Assembly (NCBI GenBank): GCA_002412555.1
Contig: DHVH01000173.1
Coordinates: forward strand, 12,686 to 36,578
From: Marinilabiliaceae bacterium UBA5213
GTDB lineage: Bacteria; Bacteroidota; Bacteroidia; Bacteroidales; Marinilabiliaceae
DNA length: 23,893 nucleotides
Reading direction: 5' to 3'
Numbering within the stretch: the stretch's first letter is position 1; each line of letters begins with the position of its first letter. This document shows positions 1 to 8,914 of the stretch, piece after piece. The notes below the pieces were generated by a model that did not search any database, was not told the DNA's origin, and saw nothing but the letters and a program-made list of their open reading frames with translations. Both the position numbers and the translations under genes were made by a program.

Positions 1-1328
1 GATTTAACAATATTGAAGCCATTGACATTCAGCAATTTGAACATTTCAAACTGGAAAAATCCAGTAACTATATCTCCTTCGAGTTTGCATTGCTTGATTT
101 CACCAAACCTGAAACCAACACTTATGCCTACCAATTAGAACCATTTGACCAAGATTGGATCTATTCAGGTACCAGAAATTTTGCGACTTATACCAATCTT
201 CCTGCAGGGAGTTACAAATTTAGAGTAAAAGGAGCCAACAGCGATGAAATATGGACCAGCAACCTGCTGGAAGTGGAGCTTTACATACCTGCCCCCATAT
301 GGGATAAACCTTGGTTTATCCCGGCCGGCTTCCTTTTTGCCCTGGGATTATTCGTAATGGCCTGGTACCTAAAGGTAAACACGACCCGGCGTCGGGAAGC
401 CCTCCTTAAACAGGAAGTCGATCAGCGCACCAAGGACCTTTTTGCCGCGTACAACCAATTGGAAGTATCCAACAAACAAATTGAAAAACACAATACCGCC
501 TTGCGCCTCCAGCGTGACCGCATTTCAAGACAAAATTTGGAGCTCAAGGTTCACCGACAAAATCTTGAGCTAATGGTGGCTGACCGTACAAGAGATCTGG
601 AGAAGGCCAAACAAAAAGCCGAGGAGAGCGACCATTTAAAATCTGCCTTTTTAGCCAATATGAGCCATGAAATCCGCACCCCGCTCAATGCCATCATGGG
701 CTTTATTGATTTACTTGAAACAGATGAGTTTAATATGCAAGAGCGTAAACAAATGAACGCCATCATTCAATCCAACAGCAACGCCTTGCTGCAACTGATC
801 AACGACATTATCGACATAAGCATTATAGAAGCCAATCAGGTAATTATTCAAAAGCATTCTGTTAATTTTCATGCGTTTCTTAACGAAATTGAGTTGCATT
901 ACAAGTCCAATAAGGATGCCAAAAACAAAGGGGTCACTATTGTTAAGGAATTGCCTGCCGGCAATAAAGAATTAATTATCAATACAGATCAGGGCAGAGT
1001 GAAACAGATTTATAGCAACCTGATTAACAACGCCATTAAGTTTACAGACAAGGGGAGCATTATTTTTGGTTTTAAGTATGCAGACGACAAAACCAAAATA
1101 ATTTGCTTTGTAAAAGACACAGGCATTGGCATTTCAGAAGAAAACAGAAAGAAGCTTTTTCAACGCTTCCACAAAATAGAACCCATGAGTTCAAGGGTAC
1201 ATCGCGGGACCGGACTGGGACTGTCCATTTCAAAAAACCTCTGTGAACTGCTTGGAGGTACAATATGGATGGAATCTGAACCGAAAAAAGGCAGCACCTT
1301 TTACTTTACCCTGCCGCTTAAATCATAA
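1..1328 (+). CDS. Sensor histidine kinase with Y_Y_Y extracellular domain (3' part, 5' end outside window)
   Basis: The frame is open from the first full codon at position 3, so the gene enters from the left; a TTG at 90 is not a real start. In order I see a Y_Y_Y beta-sandwich end (NLPAGSYKFRVKGANSD), one membrane segment (codons about 309-374), a coiled coil of roughly 95 residues, a HisKA H-box SHEIRTPLNA (His codon 666-668), and a HATPase with N-box NLINNAIKF, G1 DTGIGI, F-box LFQRF and G2 GTGLGLS. The stop follows the ATPase domain directly, so there is no receiver or AraC-type HTH as in hybrid two-component regulators; a separate response regulator must exist. The family usually has N-terminal beta-propeller repeats, presumably upstream. 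It converges on the mutarotase gene, so a link to that locus is only positional. Ligand unknown. Kinase identity is firm. Confidence 0.93.
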   Translation, partial: FNNIEAIDIQQFEHFKLEKSSNYISFEFALLDFTKPETNTYAYQLEPFDQDWIYSGTRNFATYTNLPAGSYKFRVKGANSDEIWTSNLLEVELYIPAPIWDKPWFIPAGFLFALGLFVMAWYLKVNTTRRREALLKQEVDQRTKDLFAAYNQLEVSNKQIEKHNTALRLQRDRISRQNLELKVHRQNLELMVADRTRDLEKAKQKAEESDHLKSAFLANMSHEIRTPLNAIMGFIDLLETDEFNMQERKQMNAIIQSNSNALLQLINDIIDISIIEANQVIIQKHSVNFHAFLNEIELHYKSNKDAKNKGVTIVKELPAGNKELIINTDQGRVKQIYSNLINNAIKFTDKGSIIFGFKYADDKTKIICFVKDTGIGISEENRKKLFQRFHKIEPMSSRVHRGTGLGLSISKNLCELLGGTIWMESEPKKGSTFYFTLPLKS

Positions 1329-1554
1329 GGGCAAATTAACTGCTTGATGTAATAACTGAAACCCGACCTATTCTTACTTATCTACAAACAAATTGAAATC
1401 TGCCTCCGCAATAATGCTGTCAAAATAACCATCTGATTTACAATAGGCTTTTACATAACCTCCTTACGACAGTATATTAAATTCCGAAGGTATTGCTAAT
1501 ACAATGGGGCAAATCCAATTATTATTACACAATGATTGTTAGGCTATTAAGGGT

Positions 1555-2685
1555 TTATTTTTGGTTCGAAAACTTATAAATAGTTTGCGATGTAAATGTT
1601 TCTCCGGGCCTTAATATGGTATTGGGGAATTCCGGTATATTGGGCGAGTTTGGAAAATGCTGTGTTTCAAGACAAAACGCCCCATGCTGAGTGAATGGCA
1701 CGCCATTTCTGCCCGTCACATTTTCACTTAACCAGTTACCTGAATAGAAAACAACACCAGGCTCTGTTGTATAAACTTCCATAACCCTGCCACTAAGGGG
1801 CTCAAAAGCATGTGCGGCTAAAACCAGCTTCGCACTATCGTTGTTAAGCACAAAGGTTACATCGTAGCCATTTGTAAGGGGCAGCTCATCAATGCTTTCT
1901 CCAATTTTTTTTGGCGCAAGAAAATCAAAGGCTGTGTTTTTAACATCCAATACTTTACCTGTTGGATAGCTGCCTTCGCCAAATTCCAGGAATTGATCCG
2001 CAAATATTGTTAGCCAGGTATTTCGCACGTTTTCATCTTTACCCCCGGATAGATTAAAATAGGAATGATTTGTTAACACTACAGGGGTAGCCTTATCGGT
2101 TGTAGCATGATAATCTATCACCAATTCGTTATTATTGGTTAAGGTATAGGTAATCGTAACTTTCAGGTTACCAGGAAACCCTTCTTCACCATCCTCACTA
2201 TGGTAAAACATAGCCAAACTTTGCTTATCGGTGTGCGGTATCTCTTTGCATGTCCATACACGCTTATCAAAACCCTTTTCTCCACCATGTATATCGGAGG
2301 TAAGGGTATATTCTTGTCCGTCGATGGTGAATTTTTTGTTTGAGATGCGATTGGCAACCCGACCAACTACAGAACCCATTAATGAATTTTGCCAACCAGT
2401 ATAGTGCGACAGGGAATCGAATCCTAAAACGACACTTTGCATTTCGCCATTTTTATCTGGGGTTACAACATTACTAATAGCTGCACCATAGGTCATCACA
2501 CTTACCTGCATCCCCGATGGATTTTCCATGGTGTATTCAAAAATTTCCTGACCCTCAAAAAAACCCATGGATTTTTTTTGAATGGCAATACTTGCAGCAG
2601 GGTTTTTTGGGTCCTTTTTTGAATGGCATTTAAATAAAACAAAAGCCGTTAAGGCAATGACTAAAAACACAAGTAGTTTTTTCAT
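1555..2685 (-). CDS. galM: Exported aldose 1-epimerase (galactose mutarotase family)
   Basis: Interconverts alpha and beta anomers of aldoses such as glucose and galactose. Family motifs are clear: GRVANRISNKKF (about 108-119), the HGGEKGFDKRVW loop (133-144), LTNHSYFNLSG with the catalytic His207, and CLETQHFPNSPN with the catalytic base Glu340, followed by the usual ILRPGE. The 376-residue length is about 25-30 above a cytosolic GalM because of an N-terminal hydrophobic stretch ending at Cys20 (LFKC), an imperfect lipobox, so the enzyme is probably exported and perhaps lipid-anchored. It is the last gene of the minus-strand block, 106 bases below the GH76 gene with a perfect 12-bp stem-loop between them. 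It could supply the right anomer of released sugars to the import machinery; that role is inferred. No Shine-Dalgarno is seen upstream of the ATG. Confidence 0.93.
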   Translation of the reverse strand: MKKLLVFLVIALTAFVLFKCHSKKDPKNPAASIAIQKKSMGFFEGQEIFEYTMENPSGMQVSVMTYGAAISNVVTPDKNGEMQSVVLGFDSLSHYTGWQNSLMGSVVGRVANRISNKKFTIDGQEYTLTSDIHGGEKGFDKRVWTCKEIPHTDKQSLAMFYHSEDGEEGFPGNLKVTITYTLTNNNELVIDYHATTDKATPVVLTNHSYFNLSGGKDENVRNTWLTIFADQFLEFGEGSYPTGKVLDVKNTAFDFLAPKKIGESIDELPLTNGYDVTFVLNNDSAKLVLAAHAFEPLSGRVMEVYTTEPGVVFYSGNWLSENVTGRNGVPFTQHGAFCLETQHFPNSPNIPEFPNTILRPGETFTSQTIYKFSNQK

Positions 2686-2737
2686 TCGACCAGATTAATT
2701 TTAACCAATATCAAGTAATTAATGTTTGACCTAATAT

Positions 2738-2777
2738 TAAAGAGCTTGCCGTATTCACATTCGTAGCAAGCTCTTTA
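2738..2777 (-). terminator. Perfect 12-bp inverted repeat between GH76 and mutarotase genes
   Basis: Arms TAAAGAGCTTGC (2738-2749) and GCAAGCTCTTTA (2766-2777) are exact reverse complements around a 16-base loop. On the minus strand the hairpin starts about 14 bases after the GH76 stop and its 3' arm ends in CTCTTTA. It could terminate or attenuate transcription before the mutarotase gene, or protect the GH76 mRNA 3' end. There is no long T-run beyond the stem, so full termination is uncertain. Confidence 0.55.
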
Positions 2778-2791
2778 CAAAGTTCCATCAT

Positions 2792-3910
2792 TTAGTTCAA
2801 TTCATACAAATCTTCCAGATGCGCAAAACGTGCTAAAATTTCGAGCATACCACCCGTTTGCACCAAGTCCCGAGGCCCATCGCTATCAACAAACAGGCCT
2901 TGCTCGTTTTTGTCATCCATTAAAACATTGTCCAGACATTTTTTAAAGCCCAAAATATATTTCAAGTCAGGGTTGTGTTTTAACAAATGTTGATAAGCCC
3001 TCAACAAAACAGCGTTAAACCAGTAATGATCTCTAAATTTTTCTCCTCCGTAAAAATAAGCCAGCGAACTATCGGCTATGGCATTAGCTTTTTCCAAATA
3101 CTGATTTTCACCGGTTAGCTCGTACAATAATATATTTGATTGAAGCATGGTGCCCGTGTTGTAAGAAAAGATTGTTTTATTCAGGCTACCATCGCTGGTA
3201 TTAATATTATCATAGTACAATCCTGTTGATGATTGTAAGTTCTCGTTGGTCCAGTTGTAAATCATCAGGGCTGTATCCAAATAACTTTGTTCCTGGGTTA
3301 TTTCATAAAGCTTTAAAGCGACAATAACACCCGGTCCGTTGGAGCAGGTATTTTTGGTTTCAAAGTCGGTTTCCCTCCAGTATAAACCCCCTCCAAGGGT
3401 TGTATCGTAGGCGGTCATCATAAACTGGTACATCTCCTTACCTAAATCCAAATATTTTTCATCCTGGGTGCGCTTATATACATCCAGCGCTGTAATGCCA
3501 ATCCATTGGTTATCATCATAATACCTTAGGCCTGGATGAATATCGACAATATATTCATTATAACCGGGCAAGGGCTTACTGGTATCATAATAATTTCCAA
3601 GATTATTAAAAATTGGTTCTACCAATGGTGTGTCTGGAAGCACTTTTTCAACTTCATTAACTGCCTCGAACATGGCACAGAGGGCCCAAAACCAAGAATA
3701 CTCCCGCTTGTGACCAAACTTGGTTTCCCGCTTTTCCGGATCGAGCTCTACCAGGTAATAACCTGAAGCTGAATCGTAATAATTATCCTGCACGACTTTT
3801 AGAAGTGCCTTCATTTCATTTCTGTACACATCGCTATCATTTTTGACTGTGGTACAAGACAATGCCATTATTAAAACGATAAACAGAATGGCTTTTTTGA
3901 GAATCATCAT
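2792..3910 (-). CDS. Glycoside hydrolase family 76 lipoprotein (alpha-1,6-mannanase-like)
   Basis: GH76 enzymes are (alpha/alpha)6-barrel endo-acting hydrolases, best known for alpha-1,6-mannan; a few act on other alpha-linked glycans. The signature is the paired Asp in YYDDNQW (Asp132-Asp133), which supply nucleophile and acid/base. Other supporting blocks are the aromatic YSWFWALCAMFEA near 71-83, GGGLYWRE, the CSNGPGVIVALKLYE helix and FSYNTGTMLQSN. The N-terminus is a lipoprotein signal with lipobox ALSC (Cys19), so the enzyme sits on a membrane outside the cytoplasm. Length (372) fits the family. It follows a strong terminator after susD and has its own promoter-like site, so it may be expressed separately from the glucan operon. 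An alpha-mannanase-type enzyme beside GH9 and GH94 is unexpected; the substrate cannot be read from sequence. Confidence 0.88.
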   Translation of the reverse strand: MMILKKAILFIVLIMALSCTTVKNDSDVYRNEMKALLKVVQDNYYDSASGYYLVELDPEKRETKFGHKREYSWFWALCAMFEAVNEVEKVLPDTPLVEPIFNNLGNYYDTSKPLPGYNEYIVDIHPGLRYYDDNQWIGITALDVYKRTQDEKYLDLGKEMYQFMMTAYDTTLGGGLYWRETDFETKNTCSNGPGVIVALKLYEITQEQSYLDTALMIYNWTNENLQSSTGLYYDNINTSDGSLNKTIFSYNTGTMLQSNILLYELTGENQYLEKANAIADSSLAYFYGGEKFRDHYWFNAVLLRAYQHLLKHNPDLKYILGFKKCLDNVLMDDKNEQGLFVDSDGPRDLVQTGGMLEILARFAHLEDLYELN

Positions 3911-3995
3911 AATTCCTTATTTTTTTAGTTACATAATTATTCCTGATTATGAAAAACATATTACAATTGAGGTTTGAATACATTTTGAATCAAAA

Positions 3996-4028
3996 CAAAT
4001 GTAGTGACTTTTTTAAATTTCGCCCAAA
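3996..4028 (-). promoter_or_regulatory. Bacteroidota-type promoter for the GH76 gene
   Basis: Read on the minus strand, a -33-like TTTG (4028-4025) is followed after 21 bases by TACATTTG (4003-3996), an exact match to the TAnnTTTG -7 element of Bacteroidota sigma-ABfr promoters. Initiation would fall near 3990, giving a leader of about 80 bases before the ATG at 3910. It lies just below the terminator of the upstream operon, which fits a fresh start of transcription. Confidence 0.5.
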
Positions 4029-4070
4029 AACCATTAGATTCGAATGGCAGGCGAACAAACTTTGCACAAC

Positions 4071-4104
4071 TAAAAAAAGGGTACCCCACGTTTGGAGCAC
4101 CCTT
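4071..4104 (-). terminator. Intrinsic terminator after susD
   Basis: On the minus strand a 12-base arm starting AAGGGTGC and its partner ending TACCCTT (4077-4104) form a hairpin with 10 of 12 pairs and a 4-base loop, followed at once by seven T (4078-4072). It begins about 45 bases past the susD stop. This is the clearest terminator in the window and marks the 3' end of the main operon. Confidence 0.8.
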
Positions 4105-4148
4105 CCTGCATAAATGAACAACGACAATCGCTTAAATTCTGTTATTAG

Positions 4149-5720
4149 TTAATGTCCAGGATTCTGATCTTCTTGGGAAATAGCGTTATTCGACAAAATC
4201 TCTGTCTGTGGAATTGGAAACAATTCATGTTTATTGGCCACAAAACCTAAGCTGCTTAAAACTTCATTGGCCTTGCCCCAACGTACCAAATCCCAAAAAC
4301 GACTGGCTTCAAAAGCCAACTCCAACTGGCGCTCTTTTATAATGGCCTCACGCAAATCGGTTTGCGAAATGGCAAGGGGTAACAAATCGAGTCCGGCCCG
4401 GGCACGGACCTTGTTTAATTCTACCACTCCCAATTCAGGCTTGTTATCTTCATTGTACGCTTCTGCAGCCATTAGCAATACATCGGCGTAGCGAATCAAT
4501 CGCCAATTGATGGCGTAATTCAATTCGGGTATCACACCTTCTGAGGTATTGGTTTCGGAAGCATGAGTGGCATATTTTATGCGCAAATACCCTTCGTAAT
4601 CATGTGCTGGCACAGGGTTGCCATCATCGTCCTCATCAGCAACTATAGCACCGCCGGCAGCAATAAATTCGGCTTCACTCATAATGGTAGCCCGGTAGCG
4701 GGCCCCATTATCGCCCATTTCGTTAAAAGCATCACCAATGGCTTTTGTTGGCAAATTAAAGCCCCATCCCGGAATAATGCCAATGGCAGCCAAGTTGCTA
4801 AAGAAAGGTGCACGTGGCCCCATCAACTGCACATGAATATTGGATTCATGTGCGCCACCCCATCCAAAATTATTCCAATCATATCCTTCCTGATCGGTGT
4901 AAAGCACCTCAAAAACAGACTCAACACCCAATGCTCCGGCTCTGCGCCATACATTTCCAAAATTCGCTTCCAGACCGTATTGTGTGCCTTGGGTTCCAAT
5001 CACCTGACTCAAAACAGCATGTGCTTGACCCCATTTTTGCTGATAAAGGTAAATCTTACCTAAGATGGACTGAGCCGTTCCCTTAGAAACACGGAATTTG
5101 TGCTCTGCTGACAAGGCTGACTTTAACGGTAGATCCGCAATGGCTTCCAGTAAATCTGTTTCTAGCTGAGCATAAATGGTAGCCTTGGGGGTACGTGGTT
5201 TATGATATTCGGCCACGCTGGTGGGGTTTTCAGTAAAAAAGGGTACATCACCAAACAAAACCACCAGTTCAAAATAATTCCATGCACGAATGGCTTTGGC
5301 TTCAGCCACTATTTGTTCACGGAAGGCATTGGTGGGTTCTACTCTGGCAATTACGGTATTGCACTGATTGATTGTTTTATAAAAACCTTCCCATATAGCA
5401 GTCACCACAGTATTGTCAGCCTCATTTTTGAAATCATCCAGATTTTGATACGGTGGCTGATCACTGGCTGAGGATCCGGCATTGCAATCATCCCCCGGCA
5501 GGTTTTTGGCAAACCAGGCGCTGTTCCAGTCCCTGCCATAGTTCCACTGCATTAAATTATAAGCCCCAATTACGGTAGAAAAAGCCTCATTATCGGTCAT
5601 TGGATAAACATCACTGGACAAACGACCAGCAGGTTCAACTTCCAAAAACGCGTCGCTACAAGCCGGAAGCAACAATAGCATGAATACCGGCAGTAAATTG
5701 AATATATTATATCGTTTCAT
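4149..5720 (-). CDS. susD: SusD/RagB-family glycan-binding outer-membrane lipoprotein
   Basis: Surface lipoprotein that caps the SusC transporter and captures oligosaccharides for import. The signal peptide ends in lipobox LPAC (Cys21). The N-terminal half has the SusD-like TPR layout (YPMTDNEAFSTVIGAYNLMQ; FYKTINQCNTVIARVE; EAKAIRAWNYFELVVLFGDVPF), and the C-terminal RagB half has NWRLIRYADVLLMAAEAYNE, ERQLELAFEASRFWDLVRWG and the family's closing LFPIPQTEI and QNPGH. At 523 residues it is full length. Only 18 bases separate it from susC, the usual paired order. The ATG is preceded by AAAAGGATAACA, one of the few Shine-Dalgarno-like sites here. Its glycan is inferred from the GH9 and GH94 genes upstream in the same run; a beta-1,4-glucan is the best guess. 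Confidence 0.95.
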   Translation of the reverse strand: MKRYNIFNLLPVFMLLLLPACSDAFLEVEPAGRLSSDVYPMTDNEAFSTVIGAYNLMQWNYGRDWNSAWFAKNLPGDDCNAGSSASDQPPYQNLDDFKNEADNTVVTAIWEGFYKTINQCNTVIARVEPTNAFREQIVAEAKAIRAWNYFELVVLFGDVPFFTENPTSVAEYHKPRTPKATIYAQLETDLLEAIADLPLKSALSAEHKFRVSKGTAQSILGKIYLYQQKWGQAHAVLSQVIGTQGTQYGLEANFGNVWRRAGALGVESVFEVLYTDQEGYDWNNFGWGGAHESNIHVQLMGPRAPFFSNLAAIGIIPGWGFNLPTKAIGDAFNEMGDNGARYRATIMSEAEFIAAGGAIVADEDDDGNPVPAHDYEGYLRIKYATHASETNTSEGVIPELNYAINWRLIRYADVLLMAAEAYNEDNKPELGVVELNKVRARAGLDLLPLAISQTDLREAIIKERQLELAFEASRFWDLVRWGKANEVLSSLGFVANKHELFPIPQTEILSNNAISQEDQNPGH

Positions 5721-5738
5721 TGTTATCCTTTTAAAAAA

Positions 5739-8700
5739 TTAAAAATTAACCGATAAACCGAACATCACCTTGCGGGGAATTGGGTAGAGACCTCGGTCGA
5801 TGCCCTGACTTTGGTCGTTGGCACTTCCGGCTTCAGGATCCAGTCCTTTATAGCTGGTAAATGTAAAGTAATCGTTCAGCGACATATAAACGCGCAATCG
5901 GCTTAAACCAACCTGACTAATGACGTTCTTCGGTAAAGAATAACCCAACTGAATTTGCTTAATCCGCATGTACGATCCATCCTGAATCATTAAATCACTT
6001 CGGTAGATGTATTCACTATCACCATTGGCACGTGGCATTGAAGCGTTGGTATTATCCGCTGTCCAACGATCCTCATAAAAATATTTTGGCTTATTAGAGG
6101 TAGGTCTATCGGGACGGTACCAGGCTGTATAGATGTCATTTCCATAAGTGCCCTGAAGGAAAATACCAAGATCAAGGCCTTTGTACTCAAAATTAACATT
6201 GGCGCCATATATAAAATCAGGATGGGGATCACCAATTTTTGTCAAATCCGCAGAGGTGATGTTGCCATCCCCGCTTACATCGACGATATTGGGCATTCCG
6301 GTAGTCTCATTAATACCATCGGTTTTGTAACCGTTGAAGTACCAAATTGGTTCTCCTTCTTCAAACCATGTAAGATCATATCCACGGACGTTAGCTCCTG
6401 AGATGGGCGTTGGCTGAGCCAACCTGGTGACTTCATTGTTGAGGGTTGATAAATTGGCGTTGGCTGTGAAATTCACATCGCCCAATTTTTCCATAAAACC
6501 CAGTTGGAATTCCCATCCTTTATTAGAAACATCGCCTAAATTCACAAAGGGAGCATCGTTGCCAACCGACAAAGGAAACATACCAACGGCAATTAAATCG
6601 CGGGTTGTTTTATTGTAGTAATCAATAGAAAAATTCATTTTTCCATTCATCGCCCGCATGTCAATACCAAAAGCAATTTGCTCTGTGCGCTCCCATTTCA
6701 AATCATCATTGATCAGCTTATCAATTTCGGCACCTGAGAAGTAACCACCTGTGGGATTGGGATAGAAAACACCGGAAACAGTCCAGAATTCGCGATCTTC
6801 ATTTCCAGGCAAGGACGACTTGCTACCGTTTTGACCCCAGCTACCACGCACTTTCAGGTAATCCATGAAAGTACTGCCCCAAAAATCTTCCTCACTCACA
6901 ATCCAACCAGCAGAAAAGGCAGGGAAAATGGCACTTTTGTCATTTTCAGGGAATACACTGGCGGCATCACCCCTTAGAGCTACCTCTACCATGTATTTAC
7001 CCAAATAGTTATAGGAGAGACGGCCAAAAATGGAAGTCATCGTATTGATTTCCATGTTGCCTCCCACCAAATCCTGTTCACGTGATGTGGTATGATCGTG
7101 GTAAGCATACTGGTCGCCTTCGCTAGCCATTGGTCCGGAATAAAGAGACCAGTTAGGATGCTGATATTTTTCAGCTGAATAACCAGCTAAAATGGTGAAA
7201 TCATGACTGGCAACATTAAATTGGTAAGTGGCAAAATTCTCCCACAACCATGAAAAATGCTTGTCCAGATTGTCCCTTATGGTATTGGTTCCATTTTGAC
7301 TTTCTGATGAAAAATAGAACTTCTTATTCCAGTTGTGATCTTGTTGGTAAAGCAAATCAAGCCCTAAACGCGAGGTAAATGAAAAGCCTTTAACGGGAGA
7401 AATGGTGGTATAAACCGTTCCCATTAACTGATCTCTGGTCACCTTGTTATTGTAAGTCAGCAATTTGGCCACCGGGTTGCCTATTTCACCATCTGTGTTT
7501 AAGGGCAGACCGTAATAACGTCCCTTTTCATCCCTAAGAATGGTATTACCGGCAGCCACTTCGTCCTTGATGCGTTGGGTTTCAGCACCCAATTCATAGT
7601 AAACCGGGGTAATTGGGTCAATAAGCAAGGCGTTATTCAACACGCCCCTGTATTCGTCGTCCTCGCCAATAGAGTTGCGATTAGAGTGCGAATACGACAA
7701 TGTATTACCCACTTCCAGCCAATCTTTCACCTTACTGGTGGAGTTCAAACGAAAAGAAAAGCGTTCATAGGAAGCCTTGTCGCCACCCACTACACCATCC
7801 TGCTGATTGTAGGCTACGGACGACATGTAGGTTGAATTTTCCCCACCACCGGAAAAACTGATGTGGTGCCGCTGCATGGGTGCCGTTTCAAATATCTCAT
7901 CGAGCCAGTCAGTGCCTGTTCCAGTGCCGGTCGGAACGTTTATGGTGGCACCCTGCTCACCCATATACTCCGCATACTCCAGAGCATTCATCAACTCCAT
8001 TTTTGTTTTGACACTCTGAATACCATACTGAAAATCATAAGTCACCTTGCCCACACCCTTTTTACCTCCTTTGGTGGTGATAAGAATGACCCCATTGCCT
8101 CCCTCAGTACCATAGATGGCAGCAGAGGCAGCATCTTTCAATATCTCTACGGATTCAATATCTCCCGGTTCAATATTGTCAATACTTCTGGTTTTCATAC
8201 CATCGACAATAAACAAGGGATTGGAATTGGCATTGGTATTAACCCCACGAATGCGCACCTTCGCGGCAGCTCCGGGCGAACCGGAAACAGGCAAAATAGT
8301 CACACCGGCCGTACGACCCTGCAGGGTTTGCTCTACTCTTGAATCGGGAGCCGTTGCAATATCGTCGGCGCTCACACTGGAAATGGCTCCAGTAACCAAC
8401 GACCTGCGCTGTACACCGTATCCAACCACTATGACCTCATCCAAATCACTGACCGTTTCGGTTAGAACGATACGAATGGCCGACTGGTTACCCACTGGTA
8501 CCTCCTGGCGCATAAAACCTACAAAACTAAAATCAAGTACCTCTTCCGTATCAGCTTCAATAGCATAATTTCCGTCTATGTCGGTAATGGTACCTCGTAA
8601 AGTCCCTTTTACCACAACATTGACACCAGGAAGCGGATCGTTTTGAGAATCAGTCACCTGACCGGTAACTATACGGCCTGAAGTCTGGCCTTCCATAGCA

Positions 8701-8816
8701 GTTAAACCTGCAAAACATAAAATCAAGACAGCCAACAATCTTGCAACTGCTTGATAATTACGCATTTTGACCTTTTTTAACAGGTCAAAAGTCAAGAAAA
8801 ATCGTCTTTTTTCCAT
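5739..8816 (-). CDS. susC: SusC/RagA-family TonB-dependent outer-membrane transporter
   Basis: TonB-dependent porin that imports SusD-bound oligosaccharides into the periplasm. After a signal sequence come a carboxypeptidase-D-regulatory-like domain (VTGQVTDSQNDPLPGVNVVV, about 51-70), the VIVVGYG junction, a plug domain with the SusC signature AAIYGTEGGNGVILITTKGG, and a long beta-barrel ending RKVMFGLSVNF with the terminal aromatic needed for BAM insertion. At 1025 residues it is full length. A second Met (position 8765, MRNYQAVARLLAVLILCF) gives a more conventional signal peptide and is preceded by AAGG, so it may be the real start; I keep 8816 because short charged N-terminal extensions are common in this family. 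A calcium-loop-like DVSGDGNITSADL near the end is also usual in SusC proteins. Confidence 0.96.
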   Translation of the reverse strand: MEKRRFFLTFDLLKKVKMRNYQAVARLLAVLILCFAGLTAMEGQTSGRIVTGQVTDSQNDPLPGVNVVVKGTLRGTITDIDGNYAIEADTEEVLDFSFVGFMRQEVPVGNQSAIRIVLTETVSDLDEVIVVGYGVQRRSLVTGAISSVSADDIATAPDSRVEQTLQGRTAGVTILPVSGSPGAAAKVRIRGVNTNANSNPLFIVDGMKTRSIDNIEPGDIESVEILKDAASAAIYGTEGGNGVILITTKGGKKGVGKVTYDFQYGIQSVKTKMELMNALEYAEYMGEQGATINVPTGTGTGTDWLDEIFETAPMQRHHISFSGGGENSTYMSSVAYNQQDGVVGGDKASYERFSFRLNSTSKVKDWLEVGNTLSYSHSNRNSIGEDDEYRGVLNNALLIDPITPVYYELGAETQRIKDEVAAGNTILRDEKGRYYGLPLNTDGEIGNPVAKLLTYNNKVTRDQLMGTVYTTISPVKGFSFTSRLGLDLLYQQDHNWNKKFYFSSESQNGTNTIRDNLDKHFSWLWENFATYQFNVASHDFTILAGYSAEKYQHPNWSLYSGPMASEGDQYAYHDHTTSREQDLVGGNMEINTMTSIFGRLSYNYLGKYMVEVALRGDAASVFPENDKSAIFPAFSAGWIVSEEDFWGSTFMDYLKVRGSWGQNGSKSSLPGNEDREFWTVSGVFYPNPTGGYFSGAEIDKLINDDLKWERTEQIAFGIDMRAMNGKMNFSIDYYNKTTRDLIAVGMFPLSVGNDAPFVNLGDVSNKGWEFQLGFMEKLGDVNFTANANLSTLNNEVTRLAQPTPISGANVRGYDLTWFEEGEPIWYFNGYKTDGINETTGMPNIVDVSGDGNITSADLTKIGDPHPDFIYGANVNFEYKGLDLGIFLQGTYGNDIYTAWYRPDRPTSNKPKYFYEDRWTADNTNASMPRANGDSEYIYRSDLMIQDGSYMRIKQIQLGYSLPKNVISQVGLSRLRVYMSLNDYFTFTSYKGLDPEAGSANDQSQGIDRGLYPIPRKVMFGLSVNF

Positions 8817-8865
8817 ACCTTTGGAAATCTTTAGTTTAAATTATTACTGATTGAATTAAAGATCT

Positions 8866-8909
8866 AGCGCTCAACCGGGTCTGCGACCAAACATGACCGG
8901 TTGGGTGCT
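8866..8909 (-). other. Stem-loop between the GH9 gene and susC
   Basis: AGCGCTCAACCGG (8866-8878) and CCGGTTGGGTGCT (8897-8909) pair around an 18-base loop. In minus-strand RNA 11 of 13 positions pair, with a perfect 7-bp core CAACCGG/CCGGTTG; in plus-strand RNA the two other positions become G-U pairs. It begins about 6 bases after the GH9 stop and fills much of the 98-base gap. No T-run follows in the minus direction, so an attenuator, processing site or 3'-stabiliser is more likely than a full terminator. Confidence 0.5.
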
Positions 8910-8914
8910 TTCTT

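Noticed and set aside
1329..1554. Possible bidirectional terminator between the kinase and mutarotase genes (CAATTAT ... ATGATTG near 1516-1538).
   Set aside because: The stem is AT-rich, includes a G-U pair and has no T-tract on either strand; nothing else in this 226-base gap is convincing.
4563..5086. Overlapping plus-strand open frames opposite susD.
   Set aside because: Composition is unlike a real protein and they shadow a clear SusD gene.
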